A DNA stretch of 50,658 bases. It comes from Hydrogenophaga sp. A37 (GTDB taxonomy: Bacteria > Pseudomonadota > Gammaproteobacteria > Burkholderiales > Burkholderiaceae_C). This document shows positions 22,664-30,768 of this stretch, piece after piece. Both the position numbers and the translations under genes were made by a program. Positions within the stretch are counted from its first letter, which is position 1, and every line of letters starts with the position of its first letter. The stretch is taken from NCBI RefSeq assembly GCF_002001205.1, contig NZ_MUNZ01000112.1, positions 1-50,658 of the forward strand, in the 5' to 3' direction. The notes beneath the pieces were generated by a model. That model was not told where the DNA came from. It saw only the letters and a list, made by a program, of their open reading frames with translations, and searched no databases.

Positions 22664-24325
22664 ATGGAACCATCCGCTGACGATCTGTCTGCCTCGCTGG
22701 CCTTGGTGATCGACAGCAACCCGACGTCGCGCTCCATTCTGGTGTCCCAGTTGCGTGATTTCGGTATGGGCACGGTCGTGCAATGCTCGCGACTGGTGGA
22801 TGGGCGTCGTCAGCTGGAGTACCGCTCGTTTGATGTGGTGTTGTGCGAGCACCATTTTTCAGGAGAAGCCACGTCGGGCCAGGACCTGCTGGACGATCTG
22901 CGGCGCAACCAGCTTCTGCCTTTTTCGACCGTCTTCATCATGGTGACGGGCGAAGCCACCTACACCAAAGTGGCGGAGGCGGCCGAATCCGCGCTGGACG
23001 GGTATCTGCTCAAGCCCCACAAGGCCACGCAACTGGCCGAACGCCTGCGACAGGCGCGCATCCGGAAGATTTCCCTGGGCAACATCTTTGCGGCCATCGA
23101 GGCAGAAGACTTCGAAGGCGCGGCCCACATGTGTCTGCAGCGGTTTGAAGTCCGGGGCCCGTTCTGGCTCTACGCGGCCCGCGTGGGTGCCGAGCTGCTG
23201 CTGCGCGTGGGCAAAGCCGCTGAAGCCCAAACGCTCTATGAAGCCATCGTCGCGGCCAAGACACTGCCTTGGGCCCGGCTGGGCGTCGCACGGTCCCTGC
23301 TGGATTCGGGCCAGACTTCAATGGCCGTCAGCACCTTGGAGAACCTGATCAGCGAGGACCCCAGCTACGCCGATGCCTATGACGTCTTGGGGCGGGCTCA
23401 ATTCGATCTGGGCAAGTTCGACAAGGCCATGGACATCTACAAAATGGCCAGCGATCTCACCCCGGCGTCCATCAGCCGCCTGCAGAACCTGGGCATGATG
23501 ACCTACTACACCGGGGACCGCAAAGAGGCAGAAAAGATTCTGGACCGGACCACGCGGATCGGCCTGGACTCGAAAATGTTCGACTGCCAGGTGTTGCTCC
23601 TGCTGGCCTTTGCCCGGCTCGAGAACGATGACCGCAAAGGGCTGCAACGCTGCCGTGACGATTTCGCACGCCTGCTGGAGAGAAATCCGAACAGCCTGCG
23701 CCACCGGCGCCTGTCGGACATCGTGGGAGCCCTTTCGCTGATCCAGCAGCACCAATTTGCGCAGGCGCTGGATGCCGTGCGCGCGATGATCAAAATGGTC
23801 AGGGCGCCCGAATTCGATTTCGAATCGGCAGCCAACCTGATGACCCTGATGGCTCAACTGGCCCACAAGGCGATCCAGCTGGAGGAAGTGGAATCGGTGG
23901 TGGACACGGTGGGGATGCGGTTTTGTACCAGCCGTGCCTTGACCGAGCTGCTGGCGGGTTCGGCGGCCGCGCATGCGCCTTATGCCGAACGCATACGTGG
24001 CGCACAGACCCAAATCCTGAAATTGACCGAACACGCCCTGTCGCTGAGCGTGGGGGGTGACCCCAAGGCGGCCGTCAAGAACCTCATCTTCCACGGCAAT
24101 GCCACGCTCAACGGCAAGCTGATCGAAACCGCCTACCTGGTGCTCAACCGCTACACGGCCAAGATTCCGGATGCGCAGAGCCTGATTGAGATGGTGCAGG
24201 ATCTGCGTGGCCGTTTTTCCACCAGCACGAGCAAGGTGTCACTGGGGGAGCCCAAACGCCAGGCGGGCGGTTTGACCCTGCGCACCGGTGGACCCGTGGC
24301 CAAAACCCCCAGCGCCATGACCTGA
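22664..24325 (+). CDS. Receiver-domain/TPR protein with Glu at the phosphorylation site
   Basis: 553 residues from ATG 22664 (AAGGGG upstream; an in-frame GTG at 22655 is possible). Residues 12-125 form a receiver domain: Asp 17 in LVIDSNPTSRS, Thr 95 in FIMVTGEATY and Lys 117 in GYLLKPH. The acceptor position is Glu 62 (DVVLCEHHF) where Asp is normal, and the second acid-pocket residue is missing. Residues 140-430 are helical repeats of TPR type (VSTLENLISEDPSYADAYDV, LGRAQFDLGKFDKAMDIYKM). The C-terminus is polar. It follows cheZ by about 100 bp. The partner is unknown. It could act as a constitutive or phosphorylation-independent scaffold. Confidence 0.85.
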   Translation: MEPSADDLSASLALVIDSNPTSRSILVSQLRDFGMGTVVQCSRLVDGRRQLEYRSFDVVLCEHHFSGEATSGQDLLDDLRRNQLLPFSTVFIMVTGEATYTKVAEAAESALDGYLLKPHKATQLAERLRQARIRKISLGNIFAAIEAEDFEGAAHMCLQRFEVRGPFWLYAARVGAELLLRVGKAAEAQTLYEAIVAAKTLPWARLGVARSLLDSGQTSMAVSTLENLISEDPSYADAYDVLGRAQFDLGKFDKAMDIYKMASDLTPASISRLQNLGMMTYYTGDRKEAEKILDRTTRIGLDSKMFDCQVLLLLAFARLENDDRKGLQRCRDDFARLLERNPNSLRHRRLSDIVGALSLIQQHQFAQALDAVRAMIKMVRAPEFDFESAANLMTLMAQLAHKAIQLEEVESVVDTVGMRFCTSRALTELLAGSAAAHAPYAERIRGAQTQILKLTEHALSLSVGGDPKAAVKNLIFHGNATLNGKLIETAYLVLNRYTAKIPDAQSLIEMVQDLRGRFSTSTSKVSLGEPKRQAGGLTLRTGGPVAKTPSAMT

Positions 24326-24366
24326 GCCGCCTCGTCCTCACGCGAAAATCGCGACCCTCGTTGGAA

Positions 24367-24389
24367 TAAGGCGGTGCTTCACCGCCTTA
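24367..24389. repeat. 10-bp inverted repeat upstream of flhB (terminator or FlhDC site)
   Basis: TAAGGCGGTG (24367-24376), loop CTT, CACCGCCTTA (24380-24389). It can be read as an RNA hairpin ending the cheZ-side transcript. It can also be read as a DNA inverted repeat with AATAAG at one side and CTTAAT at the other, resembling FlhD4C2 half-sites. The sequence alone does not decide. Confidence 0.6.
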
Positions 24390-24422
24390 ATCGCGCTTTA
24401 GTTTTCCGACCTGAATTCCACA

Positions 24423-24450
24423 ATCTGACTCAACCCCTTTTGAGTCAGAT
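24423..24450. repeat. 11-bp inverted repeat abutting the flhB start codon
   Basis: ATCTGACTCAA (24423-24433), loop CCCCTT, TTGAGTCAGAT (24440-24450). The second arm ends two bases before the flhB ATG and occupies the whole place of a ribosome site; no purine-rich Shine-Dalgarno is visible. In RNA it would form a stable hairpin at the start codon. Confidence 0.75.
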
Positions 24451-24452
24451 CG

Positions 24453-25604
24453 ATGTCCTCTTCCGCACAAGACAAGAACCTGCCGGCGACCGCGCAGCGC
24501 CTGAAGAAGACGCGCGAGCAGGGACAGATACCGCGCTCGAAGGACCTGGCGAACCTGTCGGTGCTGGGCGGGGGCGCGGTGCTGTTGATGGTGCTGCTGC
24601 CCACGGGGTTCGGCCTGATGCTGGACGCGCTGAACGCGCAGCTGCGGTTTGACCACCGCGCGCTGTTGCAACCCCAGCTCATGGTGGAGCGCCTGACGGG
24701 TGGCTTTGGCCACGGCCTGATGGTGTACCTGCCGCTGGGGGTCGCGACCATTGCGCTGGCCGTGGGGGTTGCGTTCGCCTCGGGCAGCTGGGCGCTGAGC
24801 ACCCACCCCATTGCCCCCGACCTCACGCGGCTCAGCCCGCTGGCCGGCCTGGGTCGGCTCTTCTCGAAGCAGCAGTTGGTCGAGACCATCAAGCTGGTTT
24901 TCATGACCGCCATCGTTGGCACGGTGGGGTGGAATTTCCTGTCCTCTCACATCCAGGCCTTCTCTGGCCTCTTGATGTTGCCGCTGGAGGGTTCGCTGGG
25001 TCAGCTCGGCATCTGGATGAAGACCGGCGTGACCATCCTGCTGGTCGTGATCACGCTGTTTGCGGTCGTCGACTTCCCCATCCAGAAGTTGCTGCACGCC
25101 AACCGGCTGAAGATGTCGCTGGAAGAGGTCAAGCGCGAGCACAAAGAAAGCGAAGGCGACCCGCAGATGAAGGGCAAACGCCGGCGCCGCCAGCGCGAGC
25201 TGGCCCAGCGCATCAGCGTGGGCGCGGTGCCGCGCGCCGACCTGGTGGTGATGAACCCCACCCACTACGCCGTGGCCATCAGGTACGACGACACCACCAT
25301 GAACGCGCCGCGCGTGATCGCCAAGGGCGCCGACCTGATCGCGCTCAAGATCCGCGACGTCGCCAAGGAACACAAGATCCCGGTGCTGCAGTCGCCCATG
25401 CTGGCACGCGCGCTCTATGCCCACGCCGAGATCGACCAGGAAATCCCGTCGGCGCTCTTCACCGCCGTGGCCCAGGTGCTGGCCTACGTGTACCAGCTCA
25501 AGGCCGCGATGGCCGGCCGGGGTGCCATGCCCGGCGATGTGCCCACGCCCGAGGTGCCGCCCGAACTCGATCCGCACTGGAAACCCGCCAAGGGAGCTGT
25601 CTAA
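24453..25604 (+). CDS. flhB: Flagellar export switch protein FlhB
   Basis: 383 residues. The N-terminus (ATAQRLKKTREQGQIPRSKD) matches FlhB. Four membrane helices follow to about residue 215. The cytoplasmic domain contains the self-cleavage motif NPTH at 268-271 (DLVVMNPTHYAVAIRYDD), with KIPVLQSPMLARALYAHAEI and DQEIPSALFTAVAQVLAYVY after it. FlhB switches export specificity from hook to filament with FliK. flhA starts immediately after its stop. Initiation seems unusual because of the hairpin next to the ATG. Confidence 0.96.
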   Translation: MSSSAQDKNLPATAQRLKKTREQGQIPRSKDLANLSVLGGGAVLLMVLLPTGFGLMLDALNAQLRFDHRALLQPQLMVERLTGGFGHGLMVYLPLGVATIALAVGVAFASGSWALSTHPIAPDLTRLSPLAGLGRLFSKQQLVETIKLVFMTAIVGTVGWNFLSSHIQAFSGLLMLPLEGSLGQLGIWMKTGVTILLVVITLFAVVDFPIQKLLHANRLKMSLEEVKREHKESEGDPQMKGKRRRRQRELAQRISVGAVPRADLVVMNPTHYAVAIRYDDTTMNAPRVIAKGADLIALKIRDVAKEHKIPVLQSPMLARALYAHAEIDQEIPSALFTAVAQVLAYVYQLKAAMAGRGAMPGDVPTPEVPPELDPHWKPAKGAV

Positions 25605-27686
25605 ATGAACGCCCAACTGAAATTCCTCCAGCAGTTCTTCGGTCGCCACGCGGCCTGGGCCCAGGGCCTGGCCGCACCGCTGCTGGTGATCACGGTGCTG
25701 TCGATGATGGTGCTGCCGCTGGCGCCCTGGGTGCTCGACACCTTCTTCACGCTCAACATCGCCATCGCGCTGGTGGTGATGATGGTGGCGGCCTACATGC
25801 GCCGCCCGCTGGACTTCTCGGTCTTCCCCACCGTGCTGCTGCTGACCACGCTGCTGCGCCTCTCGCTCAACGTCGCCTCGACCCGCGTGGTGCTGATGGA
25901 AGGCCACACCGGCCCGGGCGCGGCCGGCGCGGTGATCGAGGCCTTTGGCCACTTTCTGATCGGCGGCAACTTCGCCGTCGGTTTCATCGTGTTCGCGATC
26001 CTGGTGGTGATCAACTTTGTCGTGATCACCAAGGGATCGGAGCGCATTGCCGAGGTGTCGGCGCGCTTCACGCTGGACGCCATGCCCGGCAAGCAGATGG
26101 CCATCGACGCCGACCTGGGCGCGGGCCTGATCAACGAGGAAGAGGCCAAGCGCCGCCGCGCCGAGGTGGGCGAAGAGGCCGAGTTCTTCGGCTCCATGGA
26201 CGGTGCCTCGAAGTTCGTGCGCGGCGACGCCATCGCCGGCATCCTGATCCTGTTCATCAACATCGTCGGCGGCTTCATCATCGGCATGGTGCAGCACGGA
26301 CTGAGCGCCGGCGAGGCGGCCGACAGCTACATCCTGCTGGCGGTGGGTGACGCGCTGGTGGCGCAGATTCCCGGCCTGCTGATCTCGGTGGCCGCGGCCA
26401 TGGTGGTCTCGCGCGTGGGCAAGGACGCCGACCTGGGTGGCCAGATCATGGGCCAGATGTTCATGTCGTCCAAGGTCATGGGCATCACCTCGGCGGTGCT
26501 GTTCCTGCTGGGCATCGTGCCCGGCATGCCGCACACCGTGTTCCTGGCCTTCGCCATCATGACCGGCGCCATTGCCTGGTGGCGCCTGAAGGAAGAGAGC
26601 AAGCCCGCGCCGCCGGTCGAAGCCCCGGTGGTCAACAACGACGGCGAGGCCAGCTGGGACGACCTGCAACCGGTCGATCTTCTGGGCCTGGAGCTGGGTT
26701 ACCGCCTGATCGCGATGGTCGACAAGAACCGCGCGGGCGACCTGCTGACCCGCATCAAGGGCGTGCGCAAGAAATTCGCCCAGGAGGTGGGTTTCCTGCC
26801 GCCCGCCGTGCACGTGCGCGACAACCTCGAACTGCGCCCCAGCGGCTACCGCATCACCCTGCGTGGCGTGGTGGTGGGCGAGGGCGAGGTGTTCCCCGGC
26901 ATGTTCCTGGCCATCGACCCGGGCGGCATCAACACCCCCCTGATCGGCACCCCCACCACCGACCCCGCGTTTGGCCTGCCCGCGCACTGGATCGACGAGA
27001 AGCAAAGGGAAAACGCGCAAATGGCGGGTTTCACGGTGGTTGATTCCGAGACCGTGCTGGCGACGCATCTTTCACACTTGATGCAAGTCCAGGCAGCCAA
27101 GCTGCTGAGCCGGACGGAGACCCAGGAACTGGTCGAACACGTGACCCGCCTGGCCCCGAAACTGATCGAAGAAGTCGTGCCCAAGATGATCTCCATCGCC
27201 TCGTTCCAGAAAGTGCTGCAGCTGCTGCTGGAAGAGTCGGTGCATGTGCGCGACATCCGCACCATCATCGAGTCGCTGGCCGAGCACGCCCCCCACACCA
27301 CCGACCCGGTCGAGCTGGCCCGCCGCGTGCGCATGGCGCTGTCGCCGGCCATCGTCCAGCAGATCTACGGCTCGGTCAAAGAGCTCGAAGTGATCGCCAT
27401 CGAACCCGGCCTGGAGCGCTTGCTGATGCAGGCCCTCTCGGGCGCCGCCGCCGGCGCACTCGACCCCAACGTGGCCGAGATGCTCAGCAAGTCGGCCACC
27501 GACATCGCCAACAAGCAGGAAGAGCGGGGCGTGCCCGCCTGCTTGCTGGTGCCCGACGCCATCCGCAACGCGATGGCCCGTCTGTTGCGCCGCGCCGCGC
27601 CCCGTCTCCAGGTGCTCGCCCACAGCGAAATCCCTGAAACCCACCTCATCCGCATTGGCCCGATTCTTGGGGAGTTAGCAGCATGA
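25605..27686 (+). CDS. flhA: Flagellar export protein FlhA
   Basis: 693 residues, full length. Residues 1-320 contain the membrane helices and the conserved FHIPEP-type region (RRPLDFSVFPTVLLLTTLLR, LNVASTRVVLMEGHTGPGAA, GKQMAIDADLGAGLINEEEA, RRAEVGEEAEFFGSMDGASK). The C-terminal cytoplasmic ring domain (about 340-693) binds chaperone-substrate complexes. FlhA is the largest export-gate component and couples proton flow to export. It is directly adjacent to flhB and overlaps flhF by 4 bp. Confidence 0.97.
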   Translation: MNAQLKFLQQFFGRHAAWAQGLAAPLLVITVLSMMVLPLAPWVLDTFFTLNIAIALVVMMVAAYMRRPLDFSVFPTVLLLTTLLRLSLNVASTRVVLMEGHTGPGAAGAVIEAFGHFLIGGNFAVGFIVFAILVVINFVVITKGSERIAEVSARFTLDAMPGKQMAIDADLGAGLINEEEAKRRRAEVGEEAEFFGSMDGASKFVRGDAIAGILILFINIVGGFIIGMVQHGLSAGEAADSYILLAVGDALVAQIPGLLISVAAAMVVSRVGKDADLGGQIMGQMFMSSKVMGITSAVLFLLGIVPGMPHTVFLAFAIMTGAIAWWRLKEESKPAPPVEAPVVNNDGEASWDDLQPVDLLGLELGYRLIAMVDKNRAGDLLTRIKGVRKKFAQEVGFLPPAVHVRDNLELRPSGYRITLRGVVVGEGEVFPGMFLAIDPGGINTPLIGTPTTDPAFGLPAHWIDEKQRENAQMAGFTVVDSETVLATHLSHLMQVQAAKLLSRTETQELVEHVTRLAPKLIEEVVPKMISIASFQKVLQLLLEESVHVRDIRTIIESLAEHAPHTTDPVELARRVRMALSPAIVQQIYGSVKELEVIAIEPGLERLLMQALSGAAAGALDPNVAEMLSKSATDIANKQEERGVPACLLVPDAIRNAMARLLRRAAPRLQVLAHSEIPETHLIRIGPILGELAA

Positions 27687-29206
27687 ACATCCAGCGATTC
27701 ACCGCCCCGACCGCTCGCGAGGCCATGACCAAGGCGCGCCACGCTTTCGGCGACAGCGCCGTCATCCTCTCCAGCCGAGCCACCGACGACGGTTTCGAGG
27801 TCATGGCCGCGGCCGAAGAGAGCCTGGCCAACGTGTCCGCCTCGGTGCCCCAGGCGCCCCTGGGCGAGCGCATGCAACCGATCCGCACCCGCGCCGCGGC
27901 CCAGCTGCCCGTGCCGATGAAAAACTCGGTCGAGAGCGACACCGAGCAGCTGTCGATGAGCACGCTCTCGTTCCAGGAGTACGTGCGCGAGCGCATGCTG
28001 CGCAAACGCCGCGCGGCGATGAACGGCGACGACGGTGCCGAGGCCCCACCGGCCCAGCCCGAGCCGCGCGCCGCCGCACCCCGTGCGGCCGCGCCGCGCC
28101 AGGCCCCGATCCAGGTGCAGCCCAAGGCCCAGCCGGCCCTGAACGTGCCGGTGCAGCGCTTCAACGAAGCGCCGGAACCGGCACCGATCCGCACCCGCGC
28201 CAGCGCCCAGCCCGCGTTTGAAGACTCGGTGCCGCCGCAGCGCTTTGCCGACAACGGCGACGGCCGCATGGCGGTGGAGCTCTCGGCGCTCAAGGACATG
28301 ATCGAAGAGCGCTTCAACACGCTGGCCTGGCTGGGTTCGTCCAAGCAGAACCCGATCCAGTCCAACCTGATGCTCAAGCTGATCCGCGCCGGCTACTCAC
28401 CCACCATGGCGCGCGCCGTGCTCGAACGTGTGCCCGCCGACGCGGGAGCCCCCGAGGCCATGCGCTGGATGGTGGACGTGCTCACCCGCAACCTCAAGGT
28501 GGCCGCGCCCAGCGCGGGCCTGTGCGACGAGGGTGGTGTGATTTCTTTGATCGGCGCCACCGGTGTGGGCAAGACCACCACCGCCGCCAAGCTGGCCGCC
28601 CAGTGCGTGCAGCAGTTCGGCGCCGGCAGCGTGGGCCTGATCACGCTCGACACCTACCGCGTCTCGGGCTACGAACAGCTGCGCGCCTACGGCCGCATGC
28701 TCGGCGTCGTGGCCCACCTGGCACACGACCGCGCCGCGCTGCACGACCTGCTCAACCTGCTGGACAACAAGCGCATGGTCATCGTCGACACCGCCGGCCT
28801 GGGCCAGCGCGACCAGCGCATCCAGGAGATGCTGGAGGTGCTGGACATGCCCAAGGTCAAGAAGTGCCTGGTGCTCAACGCCGGCGCCCACGGCGACACG
28901 ATCGACGACGTGCTCACCTCGTTCAAGGCCAGCTCCCTGCACGGGGTGGTGCTCTCCAAGGTGGACGAAGCCGTCAAGCTCGGCCCCTCGCTGGACGCCC
29001 TGATCCGCCACCAGGTGGTGCTGCGCGGTGTGGCCAACGGCCAGCGCGTGCCCGAAGACTGGCAGAACCCCGACGCCCCGGCGCTGGTGCGCATGTCGCT
29101 GGGCACCAGCGGCAAGTCGGCCTACGACCCCTTGTCCGGCGACCTGGGCTTCTATTACTCGCAGGCCACGTCGCGCGGCATTTCCCTCGGAGGCGCCCAT
29201 GTTTGA
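27683..29206 (+). CDS. flhF: Flagellar SRP-like GTPase FlhF
   Basis: 507 residues. The N-terminal domain starts MNIQRFTAPTAREAMTKARH with AFGDSAVILSSRATDDGFEV. A long Pro/Ala/Arg-rich linker (about 110-200) follows, then the NG domain. The P-loop is GATGVGKTT (from residue 291), with VGLITLDTYRVSGYEQLRAY, MVIVDTAGLGQRDQRIQEML and SLHGVVLSKVDEAVKLG as later GTPase motifs. FlhF sets flagellar number and position. The start overlaps the flhA stop (ATGA), and its end overlaps the next gene by 8 bp. Confidence 0.96.
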   Translation: MNIQRFTAPTAREAMTKARHAFGDSAVILSSRATDDGFEVMAAAEESLANVSASVPQAPLGERMQPIRTRAAAQLPVPMKNSVESDTEQLSMSTLSFQEYVRERMLRKRRAAMNGDDGAEAPPAQPEPRAAAPRAAAPRQAPIQVQPKAQPALNVPVQRFNEAPEPAPIRTRASAQPAFEDSVPPQRFADNGDGRMAVELSALKDMIEERFNTLAWLGSSKQNPIQSNLMLKLIRAGYSPTMARAVLERVPADAGAPEAMRWMVDVLTRNLKVAAPSAGLCDEGGVISLIGATGVGKTTTAAKLAAQCVQQFGAGSVGLITLDTYRVSGYEQLRAYGRMLGVVAHLAHDRAALHDLLNLLDNKRMVIVDTAGLGQRDQRIQEMLEVLDMPKVKKCLVLNAGAHGDTIDDVLTSFKASSLHGVVLSKVDEAVKLGPSLDALIRHQVVLRGVANGQRVPEDWQNPDAPALVRMSLGTSGKSAYDPLSGDLGFYYSQATSRGISLGGAHV

Positions 29207-29999
29207 AGTGGGCTTCGACCAGGCGGCCGGCCTGCGCGCCGATCCGGTGCACGGCGGCCCGGCCATGATGCCGGTGGCCAGCCCGGGGCAACCGGCGCGC
29301 GCCTACGAAATGCTCTGCACCCTCGCGGCGCACCTCAAAGCCCTGGGCCGCGTGCCGGTGATCATCGATGGCACGGCCACCGAAAGCACCGAGCGCCGCC
29401 CCAACGACGGCAGCCACCTCGGCCTGCTGCACGCGTTGCTCGACCCCTCGATCTCCGGCCTGTGCCGTCCTGCCGAAGGCCAGGAGTGGCTGGTGATGCC
29501 GGGTGCGCTCGGGCTCAAGGCGCTGCAACAGACCGCGCACACCGCGGGCGGCACGGTCGCGCTCTCGCGCCTGCTGGCGCCGTTTGCCGCGGGCGCTCTG
29601 GTGCTGCTGTTTGCCCCGCCGCACGAGATGTCGCCGCTGTTCAGCGGCCTGGCCGCGCGCGTGATGGTGCCGGTGCTGTCGCAGCCGCAGAGCAGCATCG
29701 ACGCCTACGGTGCGCTCAAGCTGCTGAGCATGGCCGGCGCCACCCCGGTGCTCGCACCGATGGAGAGCGACGCCCCCGAGACGCCGCTGCAGCAGGTGCT
29801 CAACACCGTGGCCGGTTGCGCGCAACGTCACCTCAACCTGGCCGTCGAGACCTGGACCGAGCCGGTCTGGGGCCAATGCGTGCTCGAGAGCGCGCTCGGC
29901 CGTCCGGTGCGCCGCGACACCTTTCACGGCCTGCGAGACCCCCGCTTTGCCGGCCTGGGCAGTACCCGCTCGGGCGCGCTTCCCACACTCTGGAGTTGA
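29199..29999 (+). CDS. FlhG-like protein lacking the ATPase P-loop
   Basis: 266 residues in the place of flhG, between flhF and fliA. The N-terminus holds DQAAGLR (residues 7-13), the DQAxxLR motif by which FlhG stimulates FlhF GTPase. Later parts keep MinD/FlhG-like strands: LAAHLKALGRVPVIIDGTA, LVLLFAPPHEMSPLFSGLAA and QSSIDAYGALKLLSMAGATP, the last matching the FlhG DAY(A)LIKLL segment. The deviant Walker A motif (KGGVGK) and the switch Asp are absent; the region where they should be reads PGQPARAYEMLCTLAAHLKA. I infer a non-ATPase FlhG homologue. It overlaps flhF by 8 bp and is 5 bp from fliA. Confidence 0.75.
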   Translation: MFEVGFDQAAGLRADPVHGGPAMMPVASPGQPARAYEMLCTLAAHLKALGRVPVIIDGTATESTERRPNDGSHLGLLHALLDPSISGLCRPAEGQEWLVMPGALGLKALQQTAHTAGGTVALSRLLAPFAAGALVLLFAPPHEMSPLFSGLAARVMVPVLSQPQSSIDAYGALKLLSMAGATPVLAPMESDAPETPLQQVLNTVAGCAQRHLNLAVETWTEPVWGQCVLESALGRPVRRDTFHGLRDPRFAGLGSTRSGALPTLWS

Positions 30000-30004
30000 C
30001 GACG

Positions 30005-30721
30005 ATGTACACCGCCAAAGGCACCCTCAACCGGGACGACCAGTTGAAAAAGTACAGCCCGCTGGTGCGCCGCCTGGCCCATCACATGATCGCCAAGCTG
30101 CCGCCCAGCGTGGAGGTGGACGACCTGATCCAGGTCGGCATGATCGGCCTGACCGAGGCCATCGCGCGCTTCGAGCCCTCGCAGGGCGTGCAGTTCGAGA
30201 CCTTCGCCAGCCAGCGCATCCGCGGCGCCATGATCGATGAGCTGCGTGAAGGCGACTGGATGTCGCGCGGCTCGCGCAAGAGCCAGAAAGACATCGAACA
30301 TGCCGTGCACCGCCTGCAGCAGAAGCTGCACCGCGCACCGCTGGAATCCGAGATCGCCAAGGAACTGGGCATGGAGCTGGCCGAGTACCAGCACCTGCTG
30401 GCCAAGGTGCGCGGCACCCAGCTCGTGTACCTCGAAGACATCAGCGGCCGCGACGACGACGACGAGGGTTTTCTGGACCGCCACATGGGCGACGAAGAAG
30501 CCGACCCCTCGGCGCTGCTGCAGGACCACCGCATGCGCATGGCCCTGGTGGCCGCGATCAAGGTCTTGCCCGAGCGCGAGCAGCACATCATGAGCATGTA
30601 CTACGAGCACGACATGAACCTCAAAGAGATCGCGGCCGTGCTGGGCGTGACCGAGTCGCGCATCTGTCAGCTGCACAGCCAGTCCATCGCGCGCTTGCGC
30701 ACCAAGTTGCGCGAACACTGA
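30005..30721 (+). CDS. fliA: Flagellar sigma factor FliA (sigma-28)
   Basis: 238 residues from ATG 30005 with GGAG upstream. Region 2 is in YSPLVRRLAHHMIAKLPPSV, VDDLIQVGMIGLTEAIARFE and FETFASQRIRGAMIDELREG. Region 3 follows (KSQKDIEHAVHRLQQKLHRA). Region 4 carries the helix-turn-helix MNLKEIAAVLGVTESRICQL and ends in LRTKLREH. FliA drives late genes such as fliC, motA and flgM; matching promoters are present in this window. It ends the flhB-flhA-flhF cluster, and its antagonist FlgM is at 36.3 kb. Confidence 0.97.
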   Translation: MYTAKGTLNRDDQLKKYSPLVRRLAHHMIAKLPPSVEVDDLIQVGMIGLTEAIARFEPSQGVQFETFASQRIRGAMIDELREGDWMSRGSRKSQKDIEHAVHRLQQKLHRAPLESEIAKELGMELAEYQHLLAKVRGTQLVYLEDISGRDDDDEGFLDRHMGDEEADPSALLQDHRMRMALVAAIKVLPEREQHIMSMYYEHDMNLKEIAAVLGVTESRICQLHSQSIARLRTKLREH

Positions 30722-30768
30722 ACCCGCCTTTGCAAAACCGCTCGCCAGAACAACAACGAGGAGCCCCC

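Noticed and set aside
24387..27068. Very long minus-strand open frame (about 890 codons) opposite flhB and flhA
   Set aside because: It is His/Asp/Gln/Arg-rich low-complexity translation, as expected from the antisense of GC-rich genes. flhB and flhA on the plus strand are certain.
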